Of a stretch of DNA of 64,000 nt, positions 33,607-44,459 are shown one piece after another. The position numbers and the translations under genes were made by a program. Source of the DNA: UBA4615 sp964399635 (GTDB lineage Bacteria > Pseudomonadota > Gammaproteobacteria > Burkholderiales > Burkholderiaceae_E); contig CAYNRU010000018.1 in the NCBI GenBank assembly GCA_964399635.1, forward strand, positions 97,534 to 161,533, in the 5' to 3' direction. The notes under the pieces are model-generated. The model saw nothing but the letters and a program-made list of their open reading frames with translations, made no database searches and had not been told where the DNA came from. Position 1 is the stretch's first letter. The number at the start of each line of letters is the position of its first letter.

Positions 33607-34475
33607 ACCCGGGTCACCAGGACCTTGCCGAACAGGCCGTTCGGCTTGAGCGTGAGCGTGCCCACGATCAGGACCAGCGCGACCGTGAGCTTGAGTTCCG
33701 TGCCGATCACGTAGGCGCCCAGCACGTTCTCGAGCACGCCGACGATGAAGCCGCCGATCACCGCGCCCCAGGGGTTGTCGATGCCGCCGAGCAGCGCGGC
33801 CGCGAAGCCGTACAGCAGGATGCCGGACATCATGTTCGGATCGAGGAACACGATCGGGGCGACCATCATGCCCGCCACCGAGCCGATCGCCGCCGCGAGG
33901 CCCCAGCCGACCGCGAGCATCCAGGACACGCGGATCCCCACCAGCCTCGCCGACTCGGGGTTCTGCGCGGCCGCCCGCATCGCCAGGCCGACCGGCGTGA
34001 ATCGGAAGAACGCATACAGCGCCGACAGCACGCACAGCATCACGACGATCGAGCCGAAGTCGTGCGCGGAGAAGTACTTGGTCTGCAGGACCGAATCCTT
34101 CGGGAACGGGCTCGGGAAGGGCTTGATGGTGTGCTCGAAGATCCAGCCGGCCAGCGAGTTGAAGATCACCAGCAGGCCGATGAACACGATCACGTTGGTC
34201 AGGACGGGCGCCTTCTCGACCGGCTTGAGGATGATCCGCTGGATCGCGAGGCCGGCGGCGAACGAGACCGCGATGGTGAAGAAGAACGCGGCCCAGTAGG
34301 GCCAGCCCGCGTTGATCAGCGCCCACGCGATGAAGGTGCTGAAGGTGGCCATCTCGCCCTGGGCAAAATTGATGTGGTGGGTGGCCTGGTAGATCATTAC
34401 CAGGGCCAGCGCCACCGACGCATAGATGCTGCCGTTGGCGATGCCCGAGAAGATCTGGTACAGAAACGATTCCAT
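33603..34475 (-). CDS. livH: Branched-chain-type ABC transporter permease LivH
   Basis: A 290-residue LivH-family permease with signature segments GIANGSIYASVALALVMIYQ, HHINFAQGEMATFSTF, GLAMRAAAQNPESARLVGI and GFAAALLGGIDNPWGAVIGG, all typical. Eight or so hydrophobic helices. It lies 11 bases downstream of livF and overlaps livM by four bases in an ATGA junction. Confidence 0.93.
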   Translation of the reverse strand: MESFLYQIFSGIANGSIYASVALALVMIYQATHHINFAQGEMATFSTFIAWALINAGWPYWAAFFFTIAVSFAAGLAIQRIILKPVEKAPVLTNVIVFIGLLVIFNSLAGWIFEHTIKPFPSPFPKDSVLQTKYFSAHDFGSIVVMLCVLSALYAFFRFTPVGLAMRAAAQNPESARLVGIRVSWMLAVGWGLAAAIGSVAGMMVAPIVFLDPNMMSGILLYGFAAALLGGIDNPWGAVIGGFIVGVLENVLGAYVIGTELKLTVALVLIVGTLTLKPNGLFGKVLVTRV

Positions 34476-34486
34476 CGTTGCTCCGC

Positions 34487-35192
34487 TCAGTACCCGAGGT
34501 AGACCCGGCGTACGGTCTCGTCGTTCTTGATCGTCTCGCTCGGGCCCGACACCGCGATGCGGCCGGTCTCGAGCAGGTACGCATGGTGGGCGAGGTCCAG
34601 CGCGAGGCTGGCGTTCTGCTCGACCAGCAGCATGCTGACCCGATCCTCCTCGTTGATGCGCCGCATGATCCGGAAGATCTCGGCGACGATCAGCGGGGCC
34701 AGCCCGAACGAGGGCTCATCGAGCAGCAGCATGCGCGGGCGCAGCATCAGCGCGCGGCTGATCGCGAGCATCTGCTGCTCGCCGCCCGACAGCGTGCCGG
34801 CCTGCTGATGGCGGCGCTCCTTAAGGCGGGGAAAGCGCGCGTAGGCGCGCTCGATGTCGTGCGCGACCTCCGCCCGGTCGCGCCGCACGTAGGCACCGAG
34901 CTTGAGGTTGTCCTCGACCGACAGCGCCGTGAATGTGCCGCGTCCGTCGGGCACGTGAGCCACGCCCATCCGCACCACCGACTCGGTCGACTTGCCGACC
35001 AGCTGCTGACCGTCGAACAGGATGCTGCCGCCGGTGCGGACGGCCTGGCAGACCGCCCGCAGCGTGGTGGTCTTGCCGGCGCCGTTGGCGCCGAGGATGG
35101 CGGTGATCTGTCCGGCCGCCAGCGAGAAGCTGACGTCGAACAGCACCTGCGTCGCGCCGTAGGCGGCGGTCAGGTTCTTGACCTCGAGCAGT

Positions 35193-35200
<8 letters not shown>
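34487..35200 (-). CDS. livF: Branched-chain-type ABC transporter ATP-binding protein LivF
   Basis: A 237-residue ATPase of the LivF group: Walker A GANGAGKTT, PDGRGTFTALSVEDNL, signature LSGGEQQMLAISRAL, Walker B MLLLDEPSFGLAP, and the C-terminal ETGRIAVSGPSE tail that ends RRVYLGY. It overlaps livG by eight bases. A truncated unrelated livF tail exists at 54298-54423, which is not a copy of this one. Confidence 0.94.
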
Positions 35201-35978
<778 letters not shown>

Positions 35979-36032
35979 GTGTCTCCGTCCACCAGCAGGT
36001 CGATGACGGCCGGCGTCTGCGGCCGGCTCGTT

Positions 36033-36077
36033 GCATATGATGGGAAGCTTATATGCCGGAACCGGGACGGCTGGCAA
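36033..36077 (-). promoter_or_regulatory. Promoter and AT-rich dyad upstream of livG
   Basis: Read on the minus strand: TTGCCA (36077-36072), 18 bases, TATAAG (36053-36048), resembling a sigma-70 promoter. An AT-rich inverted repeat GCATAT-N12-ATATGC (36033-36056) covers the -10 in otherwise GC-rich sequence, a reasonable operator for a repressor not encoded nearby. Confidence 0.5.
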
Positions 36078-36164
36078 GCCATGCCCGGCGCGCGCCCCCC
36101 GCGGCCCGCTGCAACGGGGCATGGGCCAGGCAAAGACCCCGTGCCCTGCGGGGTCGGGCAGGGC

Positions 36165-36563
36165 TCAGACGCCGGGGTCGATCGGCCAGCGCGTGCCGCA
36201 GCGACGGCAGCTCGCCAGCAGCTGCAGCGGGCGGGCCGCCGCCCCGGGGTCCGACACCGGCACCAGCCGGAAGCCGTACTGCTGGCAGCCAGGGCAGGAG
36301 GCCTGGCCACCGATGTGCTCGGCGGTGACCATCTTCAGCGCGTAGCGCCGCCACGAGAACCAGGCGAGGCCGGCGCCGCCGGCCACGATCGAGCCGTCGA
36401 ACAGCAGCGCGAACGCCGTCTTCTCGATGCTGATCACCTCGTAGCCGGCGGCCATCGCGATCAGCGCGAGGATCATGGTCACGAGGTACAGGTGGCCCTC
36501 GACGAGCTGTCGCTCGTACCACTTGCGAAAGCCGAGCTTGCGGATGCCCTCGATCGTGCTCAT
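36165..36563 (-). CDS. Small membrane protein with a zinc-ribbon-like tail, function unknown
   Basis: A 132-residue protein with two predicted membrane helices (about residues 24-44 and 48-68) followed by a cytoplasmic or periplasmic tail containing two Cys pairs, CPGCQ and CRRCGT, spaced about 29 residues apart, as in a zinc ribbon. The tail also contains a GFRLVPVSDPG strand segment. I do not recognise the family. It lies between livG and a ROK kinase gene, on the liv strand but upstream of the proposed liv promoter, so it is transcribed separately. Confidence 0.7.
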   Translation of the reverse strand: MSTIEGIRKLGFRKWYERQLVEGHLYLVTMILALIAMAAGYEVISIEKTAFALLFDGSIVAGGAGLAWFSWRRYALKMVTAEHIGGQASCPGCQQYGFRLVPVSDPGAAARPLQLLASCRRCGTRWPIDPGV

Positions 36564-36669
36564 GAGCGTGCTCCGGGTGCGCCGTCCGCCCGCGCCGGGG
36601 CGCGACGGCATGGGGCATGATGCGACGGATGCTGCGTGCAGCGCAAACCCCCGGGGACACCACAGGCTC

Positions 36670-37584
36670 ATGCGGATAGGCATCGACCTGGGCGGCACCA
36701 AGATCGAGATCGCCTGCCTCGACGGGCGCGGCGCGATCATGCTGCGCCGGCGCGTGCCATCGCCGCAGGGCGACTACGCTGCCACCGTCGCCACGATCGC
36801 CGCTCTGGTGCGCGACGCCGAGGCCACGACGGGACAGCGCGGCACGGTCGGGGTGGGCATGCCGGGGTCCCTGTCGCCCGCGACCGGACGGGTGCGCAAC
36901 GCCAACTCGACCTGGCTCAACGGCCGGCCGCTGCGCGAGGACCTGGAGGCGGCGCTGGCGCGCGAGGTCCGCGTCCAGAACGACGCCAACTGCCTCGCGG
37001 TCTCGGAGGCGACCGACGGCGCAGCCGCCGGCGCGCAGGTGGTGTTCGCGGCGATCCTCGGCACCGGCGTGGGCGCGGGCATCGCGCTCGCCGGCCGCGC
37101 CCACGCGGGCGCCAACGGCATCGCCGGCGAGTGGGGCCACGTGCCGCTGCCGGCCCCACGCGACGACGAGCGCCCCGGGCCGCACTGCTGGTGCGGGCGC
37201 GCGGGCTGCATCGAGGCGTGGCTGTCCGGCCCGGCGCTGGCCGCCGACCACCGCCGCGCCACCGGCGAGGCGATCGACGCGGCGACGCTGGCCGCGCGCG
37301 CGACGGACGGCGCGCCCGGCTGCGCGGCCAGCCTCGCGCGCTGGCTCGACCGGCTGGCCCGCGGGCTCGCGATGGTGGTGGACGTGCTCGACCCCGATGC
37401 GATCGTGCTGGGCGGCGGCCTGTCCAACATGGCCGGCGTCTGCGAGGCCCTACCCGCCCGGATGCTGCCGCTGGTGTTCAGCGACGTGCTTCGAACGCCG
37501 GTGGTGCGCAGCGCGCACGGCGACTCCTCGGGCGTGCGCGGCGCGGCCTGGCTCTGGAACGATCCCGGCGCACCGTCCCCCTGA
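36670..37584 (+). CDS. ROK-family sugar kinase (fructokinase-like)
   Basis: A 304-residue ROK protein. The N-terminal phosphate loop GIDLGGTKIE, the catalytic Asp in VQNDANCLAVSE, the zinc-binding ROK signature CWCGRAGCIEAWLSGP and the second phosphate region AIVLGGGLSN are all intact, and there is no DNA-binding domain, so it is a kinase and not a NagC-type regulator. Closest in look to fructokinase/Mak-type enzymes. It is convergent with an IlvD/Edd-type dehydratase 24 bases away; both could belong to sugar or sugar-acid use, though they are not cotranscribed. Confidence 0.88.
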   Translation: MRIGIDLGGTKIEIACLDGRGAIMLRRRVPSPQGDYAATVATIAALVRDAEATTGQRGTVGVGMPGSLSPATGRVRNANSTWLNGRPLREDLEAALAREVRVQNDANCLAVSEATDGAAAGAQVVFAAILGTGVGAGIALAGRAHAGANGIAGEWGHVPLPAPRDDERPGPHCWCGRAGCIEAWLSGPALAADHRRATGEAIDAATLAARATDGAPGCAASLARWLDRLARGLAMVVDVLDPDAIVLGGGLSNMAGVCEALPARMLPLVFSDVLRTPVVRSAHGDSSGVRGAAWLWNDPGAPSP

Positions 37585-37608
37585 GGCCGGTGCACCGGGG
37601 CCGCCAGC

Positions 37609-39405
37609 TCAGTGGTTGTCGCGCGGGATGCCCTTGGTGGTGGAGATCCGCTGGTACTTGACCGCGAAGTCGAGGCAGGCGCCGTCGGAAAGCTGCCCGA
37701 CGTGGCGGCGCTGCAGCTCCTGCCAGGGGGTCTGGCTCTCGAGATCGGGTGCCTTCCAGGCGGCGCGCCGCGCGGCGAGCTCCTCGGGCGTGATCATGAT
37801 GTCGGCCGAGCGGCGCTCGAGGTCGATGCGCACCCGGTCGCCGGTGCGCAGCAGCGCGAGGCCGCCTCCGACCGCCGACTCGGGCGAGGCGTTTAGGATC
37901 GAGGGGCTGGCCGAGGTGCCCGACTGGCGGCCATCGCCGACGCAGGGCAGCATGGTGATGCCCTGCTTGACCAGCGCGTCCGGCGGCAGCATGTTGACCA
38001 CCTCGGCGGCGCCCGGGTAGCCGATCGGGCCGGTGCCGCGGATGAACAGGATGCAGTCGGCGTCGATGTTCAGCGACGTGTCGTTGATCCGGTGGTGGTA
38101 GTCCTCCGGCCCCTCGAACACGATCGCGCGGCCCTCGAAGGCGCCCGGGTCCTTGGGGTTCTCGAGGTAGCGCTTGCGGAACTCGGCCGAGATCACCGAG
38201 GTCTTCATCACCGCCGAATCGAAGAGGTTGCCGCGCATCACGGCGAAGCCCGACGACGGCAGCAGCGGCTCGCCGAACGTGCGGATCACCTTGCGGTTGC
38301 TGGTCGGGGTCCTGGCGTAGATCTCGCCGATCGTCTTGCCGGACACGGTCAGCACGTCGGCGTGCAGCTTGCCCGCCTCGAGCAGCTCGTGCATCACCGC
38401 CGGCACGCCGCCCGCGCGGTGGAAGTCCTCGCCGAGGTACTCGCCGGCCGGCATCAGGTTGACCAGCAGCGGGATGTCGTAGCCGACGGTGTCCCAGTCG
38501 CCGATCTCGAGCGGCACGCCCATGTGCCGCGCGATCGCGGTCACGTGCGGCGGGCAGTTGGTGGAGGCGCCGAACGCACTGGCCGCGACGATGGCGTTCT
38601 CGAAGGCCTTGCGGGTCATCACCCGGGAGGGGCGCAGGTCCTCGCGGACCATGTCGACGATGCGCCGGCCGGTCCAGTAGGCCATCTGCGGCCGCTCGCG
38701 ATGCGGGCCGGGGATCGCGGCGCAGCCGGGCAGCGACATGCCGAGCGCCTCGGCGACGCTGTTCATCGACAGCGCGGTGCCCATGGTGTTGCAGTGGCCC
38801 ACCGACGGCGCGCCCGAGGCGACCATCTCCAGGAACTGGTCGTTGTCGATGCGTCCGGCGGCGAGCTCCTGGCGCGCGAACCAGACGATGGTGCCGGAGC
38901 CCGACAGTCCGCCGCCCCAGTAGCCGTTGAGCATCGGCCCGCCAGACAGCACGATCGAGGGGATGTCGACCGTGGCGGCGCCCATGATCATCGCGGGCGT
39001 GGTCTTGTCGCAGCCGGTGGTCAGCACCACACCGTCCATCGGGTACCCGTAGAGGATCTCGACCAGCGACAGGTAGGTCAGGTTGCGATCGAGGGCGGCG
39101 GTCGGGCGCTTGCCGGTCTCCTGGATCGGGTGGACCGGGAACTCCAGCGGGATGCCGCCGGCGTCGCGGATGCCGTCGCGCACGCGCGAGGCCAGCTCGA
39201 TGTGGTGACGGTTGCAGGGCGAGAGGTCGCTGCCGGTCTGCGCGATCCCGATGATCGGCTTGCCGCTGTGCTTGAGCTCCTCGAGCGTGAGGCCGAAATT
39301 CATGTAGCGCTCGAGGTAGAGCGCGGTCATGCCCATGTTGTCCGGGTTGTTGAACCAGGCGCGCGAGCGCAGCCCCTGGGGGGCGCCTTCTTCTTTCTTG
39401 CTCAT
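37609..39405 (-). CDS. IlvD/Edd-family dehydratase, sugar-acid (arabonate/xylonate) type
   Basis: A 598-residue iron-sulfur dehydratase. Three cysteines in the family positions are visible: SPCNRHH, TTGCDKTTPA and GHCNTMGTA, with further GASTNCPPH and the C-terminal QSGTSASPSILNASPE. The N-terminus (RSRAWFNNPDNMGMTALYLERYMN) and IPLEFPVHPIQETGKRPT are characteristic of the pentonate/hexonate branch (L-arabonate, D-xylonate, galactonate dehydratases) rather than of dihydroxyacid dehydratase IlvD. It removes water from a sugar acid to give a 2-keto-3-deoxy acid. AGGAGA precedes the ATG. Exact sugar acid unknown. Confidence 0.85.
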   Translation of the reverse strand: MSKKEEGAPQGLRSRAWFNNPDNMGMTALYLERYMNFGLTLEELKHSGKPIIGIAQTGSDLSPCNRHHIELASRVRDGIRDAGGIPLEFPVHPIQETGKRPTAALDRNLTYLSLVEILYGYPMDGVVLTTGCDKTTPAMIMGAATVDIPSIVLSGGPMLNGYWGGGLSGSGTIVWFARQELAAGRIDNDQFLEMVASGAPSVGHCNTMGTALSMNSVAEALGMSLPGCAAIPGPHRERPQMAYWTGRRIVDMVREDLRPSRVMTRKAFENAIVAASAFGASTNCPPHVTAIARHMGVPLEIGDWDTVGYDIPLLVNLMPAGEYLGEDFHRAGGVPAVMHELLEAGKLHADVLTVSGKTIGEIYARTPTSNRKVIRTFGEPLLPSSGFAVMRGNLFDSAVMKTSVISAEFRKRYLENPKDPGAFEGRAIVFEGPEDYHHRINDTSLNIDADCILFIRGTGPIGYPGAAEVVNMLPPDALVKQGITMLPCVGDGRQSGTSASPSILNASPESAVGGGLALLRTGDRVRIDLERRSADIMITPEELAARRAAWKAPDLESQTPWQELQRRHVGQLSDGACLDFAVKYQRISTTKGIPRDNH

Positions 39406-39796
39406 CGGATCGTCTCCTGCAGCGGGTGCACCGAGTGTACCAAGCGCGCACGCGCCGACATCCTCGGCCGCCGTCCGGCGACCTCCCGATGCGCATCCGA
39501 GGACTGCCGCAGCCCCCGCGAGGCCGAGCTCGCGGCGCTGCGTGAACTCGCGCACCGCGACCGCGTCACCGGACTGCTGACCCAGAGCGCCAAAGCGTCC
39601 GCGCTGCAGCAGACGCTCGACGACGCCGCGCAGGACCGCCTGCGCGGGCCGCCGTCGCGGTACGCCGACGCGCCCGCCACCGCCTGAACCCCACGGCCTG
39701 CCGTTCGTCACGGCGGCCGTACGACGCGGTGTCCAGGTGGTCCGGCTGGCTGCACACTGGTCCGGTGAAGAACTGCTCAACTCCCCGGATTCATCA
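39406..39796. other. 391-base gap with a possible decayed coding remnant
   Basis: No gene with a credible start is seen. On the plus strand the frame ending in the stop at 39685-39687 reads EAELAALRELAHRDRVTGLLT, which resembles the linker-to-GGDEF junction of diguanylate cyclases (a 'LAHxDxLTGL' run), but no GGDEF domain follows. It may be a remnant of a signalling gene displaced when the pilus locus was rearranged. Low confidence. Confidence 0.25.
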
Positions 39797-41503
39797 GTGA
39801 GCTTCGCCACCGCCCCCACCGCCGATGGCGTCGTGCTGTCCGGCCTCGCCCGCGCCATGGTGCAGCACCAGCTGCTGGATCTGGACCAGGCCGTCGCGGT
39901 CCAGAACAAGGCCGACGCCGCCGACGCCAAGTTCATCGACGAGGTGGTGTCGGGCGGCACGATGCCGGCGGCCCGGCTCGCCCGCTTCGCGGCCGACACC
40001 TTCGGGCTGCCGCTGGTGGACCTCGCCGCGCTCGATGCGGACATGCTGCCAACGGACCTGATCGACACGAAGCTGCTGACCGAGACCCTCATCCTGCCGA
40101 TTGCCAAGCGCGGCAACCGGCTGACCATGCTGCTGTCGGACCCGACCGACCTGCAGGCGATCGACCGGGTCAAGTTCCGGGCGCAGGCAACGGTCGATCC
40201 GATCGTCGTCGAGCATGACAAGCTGCTGAAATTCGTCGAGCGGCTGTCCCGGTCGTTGACCGACCAGACGGACGCGGCGGTCGATGACGACTCCAGCGAC
40301 TTCCAGTCCGAGGAAACCGACCGAGCCGGAAAGACGGGCACCGCCGAGGGCGACACCGTGATGTCCGGCCTCGCCCGCGCGCTGGTCCAGAACCAGCTGA
40401 TCCGCCCTGAGCAGGCCACGGCCATCCAAAGGAAGGCCGATGACGCGCAGCGCAAGTTCATCGACGAGCTCGTCTCCAGCGGCCAACTGCGCGCGTTGAC
40501 GCTCGCGCGCTTCGCATCGGACACCTTCGGCCTGCCGCTGATGGACCTCGCCGCGCTCGATGCGGACATGCTGCCAACGGACCTGATCGACCCGAAGCTG
40601 CTGACCGAAACCCTCATCCTGCCGATTGCCAAGCGCGGCAACCGGCTGACCGTGCTGCTGTCGGACCCGACCGACCTTCCGGCGATCGACCGGGTCAAGT
40701 TCCGGGCGCAGGCAACGGTCGATCCGATCGTCGTCGAGCATGACAAGCTGCTGAGATTCGTCGAGCGGCTGTCGCAGTCGTTGACCGACCAGATGGACGC
40801 GGTGGACGACGACGACTCCAGCAACTTCCAGCCCGAGGAAACCGATGAAGGCCTGGCGCTGCGCGGAGCCGTGCGTCTGTCCAAGACCCGGCGTGGAACA
40901 CCAAACTCCGACCGAGCTGGGACGGCGGGCACCGCCGGCACCGCCGCGGACAACACCGTGCTGTCCGGCCTCGCCCGCGCCATGGCGCAGCACCAGCTGA
41001 TCCGCCCTGAGCAGGCCACGGCCATCCAAAGGAAGGCCGATGCCGCGCAGCGCAAGTTCATCGACGAGCTCGTCTCCAGCGGGCAGCTGCGCGCGTTGAC
41101 GCTCGCGCGCTTCGCATCGGACACCTTCGGCCTGCCGCTGATGGACCTCGCCGCGCTCGACGCGGACATGCTGCTAACGGACCTGATCGACCCGAAGCTG
41201 CTGGCCGAGACCCTCATCCTGCCGATTGCCAAGCGCGGCAACCGGTTGATCGTGCTGCTGTCGGACCCGACCGACCTGCAGGCGATCGACCGCGTCAAGT
41301 TCCGGGCGCAGGCAACGGTCGATCCGATCGTCGTCGAGCACGACAAGCTGCTGAAATTCGTCGAGCAGCTGTCGCAGTCGTTGACCGACCAGTTGGAACC
41401 GGTGGAAGAAGACTACTTCAAGGACCTCCCGATGGGGCTCGACGAAGGCGACATCCGCGTGTTCGATGAGAACACGCCCCTGCGGTCGGCAACCCCCAAA
41501 TGA
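39797..41503 (+). CDS. Three tandem MshEN (PilB/GspE N-terminal) domains, detached from the PilB ATPase
   Basis: A 568-residue ORF made of three copies of the PilB/MshE/GspE N-terminal domain (residues about 14-157, 189-332 and 389-532) and no ATPase. Each copy runs from SGLARA through RFA(A/S)DTFGLPL and LPIAKRGNRL to LSDPTDL and IVVEHDKLL. In normal Burkholderiales PilB one such domain precedes the ATPase in a chain of about 570 residues. Linkers between copies are acidic (DDDSS-NFQ-EETDE). I chose GTG 39797; an earlier GTG at 39737 adds 20 residues unlike any PilB. The ORF ends 368 bases before the truncated pilB ATPase gene; the intervening sequence holds a further decayed linker and an IS3-like relic. 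MshEN domains bind cyclic di-GMP in MshE; here the RLxxxL-type residues are partly present, so binding is uncertain. Confidence 0.8.
   Translation: MSFATAPTADGVVLSGLARAMVQHQLLDLDQAVAVQNKADAADAKFIDEVVSGGTMPAARLARFAADTFGLPLVDLAALDADMLPTDLIDTKLLTETLILPIAKRGNRLTMLLSDPTDLQAIDRVKFRAQATVDPIVVEHDKLLKFVERLSRSLTDQTDAAVDDDSSDFQSEETDRAGKTGTAEGDTVMSGLARALVQNQLIRPEQATAIQRKADDAQRKFIDELVSSGQLRALTLARFASDTFGLPLMDLAALDADMLPTDLIDPKLLTETLILPIAKRGNRLTVLLSDPTDLPAIDRVKFRAQATVDPIVVEHDKLLRFVERLSQSLTDQMDAVDDDDSSNFQPEETDEGLALRGAVRLSKTRRGTPNSDRAGTAGTAGTAADNTVLSGLARAMAQHQLIRPEQATAIQRKADAAQRKFIDELVSSGQLRALTLARFASDTFGLPLMDLAALDADMLLTDLIDPKLLAETLILPIAKRGNRLIVLLSDPTDLQAIDRVKFRAQATVDPIVVEHDKLLKFVEQLSQSLTDQLEPVEEDYFKDLPMGLDEGDIRVFDENTPLRSATPK
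39836..40267 (+). repeat. MshEN-domain repeat unit 1 (432 bp)
   Basis: First of three in-frame 144-codon units. It aligns without gaps to unit 2 at an offset of 525 bases; it is the most diverged of the three, especially in its first third (AMVQHQLLDLDQAVAVQNKA versus the other copies). Confidence 0.9.
40361..40792 (+). repeat. MshEN-domain repeat unit 2 (432 bp)
   Basis: Second unit. It aligns to unit 3 at an exact offset of 600 bases, with long runs of identical nucleotides (for example bases 40396-40440 and 40996-41040), so the duplication is recent or maintained by gene conversion. Confidence 0.92.
40961..41392 (+). repeat. MshEN-domain repeat unit 3 (432 bp)
   Basis: Third unit, near-identical to unit 2 but with a linker before it that is 75 bases longer. 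A Pro-to-Leu change (MLLTDL for MLPTDL) is one of few differences. The ORF ends 111 bases after this unit. Confidence 0.92.
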
Positions 41504-41699
41504 GAACGCGCTGGTCGACGAAAACCTCGGCAGCTTCCAGGTCGAGGAGGCCGACGAAGACCTGGAGCTGCCCCGTTTGGTTGCGTACGGCCGACTCGGC
41601 GTCATGCGGGATGAACGGAGGAAGTCGATGGTCGAGACGAAGCAGCCGCGGCAGACCACGCCGGATCGACAACGAGATTCATCGAAATGCAGCGGCGTA
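41504..41699 (+). pseudogene. Decayed PilB linker, out of frame with the MshEN ORF
   Basis: In frame with 41466-41783 (not with the MshEN ORF) the sequence encodes DENLGSFQVEEADEDLELP, a further copy of the acidic linker that follows unit 2 (DDSSNFQPEETDEGLALR). The frame change at about 41460-41503 and the loss of the usual linker-to-ATPase join indicate decay of a once continuous pilB reading frame. Confidence 0.55.
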
Positions 41700-41783
41700 A
41701 GCAGCGAGCGGGCCCGCACCGACATCGTCAACTGGATCGAGGGCTTCCACAACCACAGGCGGCTGCATACCGCGATCGGCTAA
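41700..41783 (+). mobile_element. IS3-family transposase C-terminal relic
   Basis: The frame ending at the stop 41781-41783 reads RARTDIVNWIEGFHNHRRL followed by HTAIG, which is the C-terminal end of the IS3-type DDE integrase core (the 'WI-x-x-(F/Y)N-x-x-R-x-H-x-A-(I/L)G' block). Nothing of the catalytic DDE region remains and no terminal inverted repeats are seen. It lies between the MshEN-repeat ORF and the N-terminally truncated pilB, so a past insertion plausibly caused the split. Confidence 0.6.
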
Positions 41784-41871
41784 CGCACACCAATGCAATT
41801 CGAACCGAGACGACCCCGCCGCCGGTGCTCTCGGCACCAGAGTAACTGCTACCTTTAGGATAAATCGTTGT

Positions 41872-43095
<1,224 letters not shown>

Positions 43096-43108
43096 GGCGG
43101 AGCGATCC

Positions 43109-44341
43109 ATGGCCAGCAAGGCGCTGACACCCCCGACCCGTGCGGGGATCAAGGAGCACACCTTCCTGTGGGAAGGCCGGGACCGCTCGGGCAAGACGGT
43201 CCGGGGCGAGATGCGCGTGGGCGGCGAGACCGTCGTCACCACGACGCTGCGCCGCCAGGGCATCACTGTCACCCGAGTGCGCAAGCAGCGCTATAAGCGC
43301 GGCCGCAAGATCAGCGACAAGGACATCACGCTGTTCACCCGCCAGCTCGCGACGATGATGAGGGCCGGCGTGCCGCTGCTGCAGGCCTTCGACATCGTGG
43401 CCAAGGGCACAGACAACGCCGCGGTCGCCAAGCTGTTCACCGACATCAAGGGCGACGTCGAGACCGGCACCGCGCTGTCGCAGGCATTCAGGAAGTATCC
43501 GCTGCACTTCGACGCGCTGTTCTGCAACCTGGTGGGTGCGGGCGAGCAGGCCGGTATCCTGGACGACCTGCTCGACCGGCTGGCCGTCTACAAGGAAAAG
43601 ATGCAGGCCATCAAGGCCAAGATCAAGTCGGCGCTCTTCTACCCGCTCGCGGTGATGGGGGTTGCGGGCATCGTCGTGACCATCATCATGCTGTTCGTGA
43701 TCCCGGCCTTCAAGAGCGTGTTCTCGAGCTTCGGCGCCGACCTGCCGGGGCCCACGCTGGTCGTGATCGCGATGTCCGACTTCTTCGTGAACAACTGGTA
43801 CCTGCTGTTCGGCATCATCGGCGCGGTGATCTATTTCACGATGGAGGCGTGGCGCAGGTCCGAGAAGGTCCAGATCTTCATGGACCGGTTGATGCTGAAG
43901 CTGCCGATCTTCGGCGAGGTGATCCGCAAGGCCACCATCGCACGCTGGCTGCGTACCCTGTCGACGATGTTTGCCGCCGGCGTGCCGCTGGTGGAGGCGC
44001 TCGACTCAGTGGGCGGTGCCTCCGGCAACCACCTCTACCTGATGGCGACCCGCAAGATCCAGCAGGAGGTCTCCTCCGGCACCAGCCTCACCGTGTCGAT
44101 GCAGAACTCCAAGGTCTTCCCGAACATGGTCATCCAGATGGCCGCGATCGGGGAGGAGTCGGGCTCGCTCGATGGCATGCTGAGCAAGTCGGCCGACATC
44201 TTCGAGCGCGAGGTCGACGACGCGGTCGAGAGCCTGTCCTCGCTGCTCGAGCCGCTGATCATGGTGTTCCTGGGCGTGATCATCGGCGGCCTGGTGGTTG
44301 CGATGTACATGCCGATCTTCAAGCTGGGTCAGGTGGTCTGA
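43109..44341 (+). CDS. pilC: Type IV pilus inner-membrane platform protein PilC
   Basis: A 410-residue GspF/PilC protein. It has the N-terminal FLWEGRDRSGKTVRGEM domain, two GspF repeats (FTRQLATMMRAGVPLLQAFD and ARWLRTLSTMFAAGVPLVEALD), and three membrane segments (about 178-200, 225-245, 375-400). It anchors the PilB motor and drives pilin assembly. Normal length and apparently intact. GGAG at 43098 serves the ATG. In other Burkholderiales pilD follows directly; here a hairpin and about 11.4 kb of other genes intervene. Confidence 0.95.
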   Translation: MASKALTPPTRAGIKEHTFLWEGRDRSGKTVRGEMRVGGETVVTTTLRRQGITVTRVRKQRYKRGRKISDKDITLFTRQLATMMRAGVPLLQAFDIVAKGTDNAAVAKLFTDIKGDVETGTALSQAFRKYPLHFDALFCNLVGAGEQAGILDDLLDRLAVYKEKMQAIKAKIKSALFYPLAVMGVAGIVVTIIMLFVIPAFKSVFSSFGADLPGPTLVVIAMSDFFVNNWYLLFGIIGAVIYFTMEAWRRSEKVQIFMDRLMLKLPIFGEVIRKATIARWLRTLSTMFAAGVPLVEALDSVGGASGNHLYLMATRKIQQEVSSGTSLTVSMQNSKVFPNMVIQMAAIGEESGSLDGMLSKSADIFEREVDDAVESLSSLLEPLIMVFLGVIIGGLVVAMYMPIFKLGQVV

Positions 44342-44344
44342 CGG

Positions 44345-44366
44345 GGCCGGCGCGGCGGCGCCGGCC
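44345..44366 (+). terminator. 9-bp hairpin just after pilC
   Basis: GGCCGGCGC-GGCG-GCGCCGGCC begins four bases past the pilC stop. A strong stem without a following T-run; candidate end of the pilB-pilC transcript. Confidence 0.55.
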
Positions 44367-44459
44367 ACGCCCCCGAGGCAGCGCGGCGCCAGCCGTGTTA
44401 GCCTTGGCGGCTATCCACCCAGCCGTCTCCCACGGGCGGCGCACTCTCGCGGTTACCCG

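Noticed and set aside
37587..37598. 12-base palindrome CCGGTGCACCGG between the ROK kinase and dehydratase genes
   Set aside because: No loop, no T-run and expected fairly often in such GC-rich DNA; not called as a terminator.
37609..41346. Single 1245-codon minus-strand ORF covering the dehydratase and the MshEN repeats
   Set aside because: Only its last 598 codons are the dehydratase. The Ser-rich upstream part is the antisense of the MshEN repeats; the correct start at 39405 has AGGAGA.
41761..41871. An upstream in-frame extension of the truncated PilB
   Set aside because: The frame is open but encodes no MshEN or linker sequence, is antisense- or relic-like, and has no start codon close by; ATG 41872 begins just before the recognisable PilB sequence.
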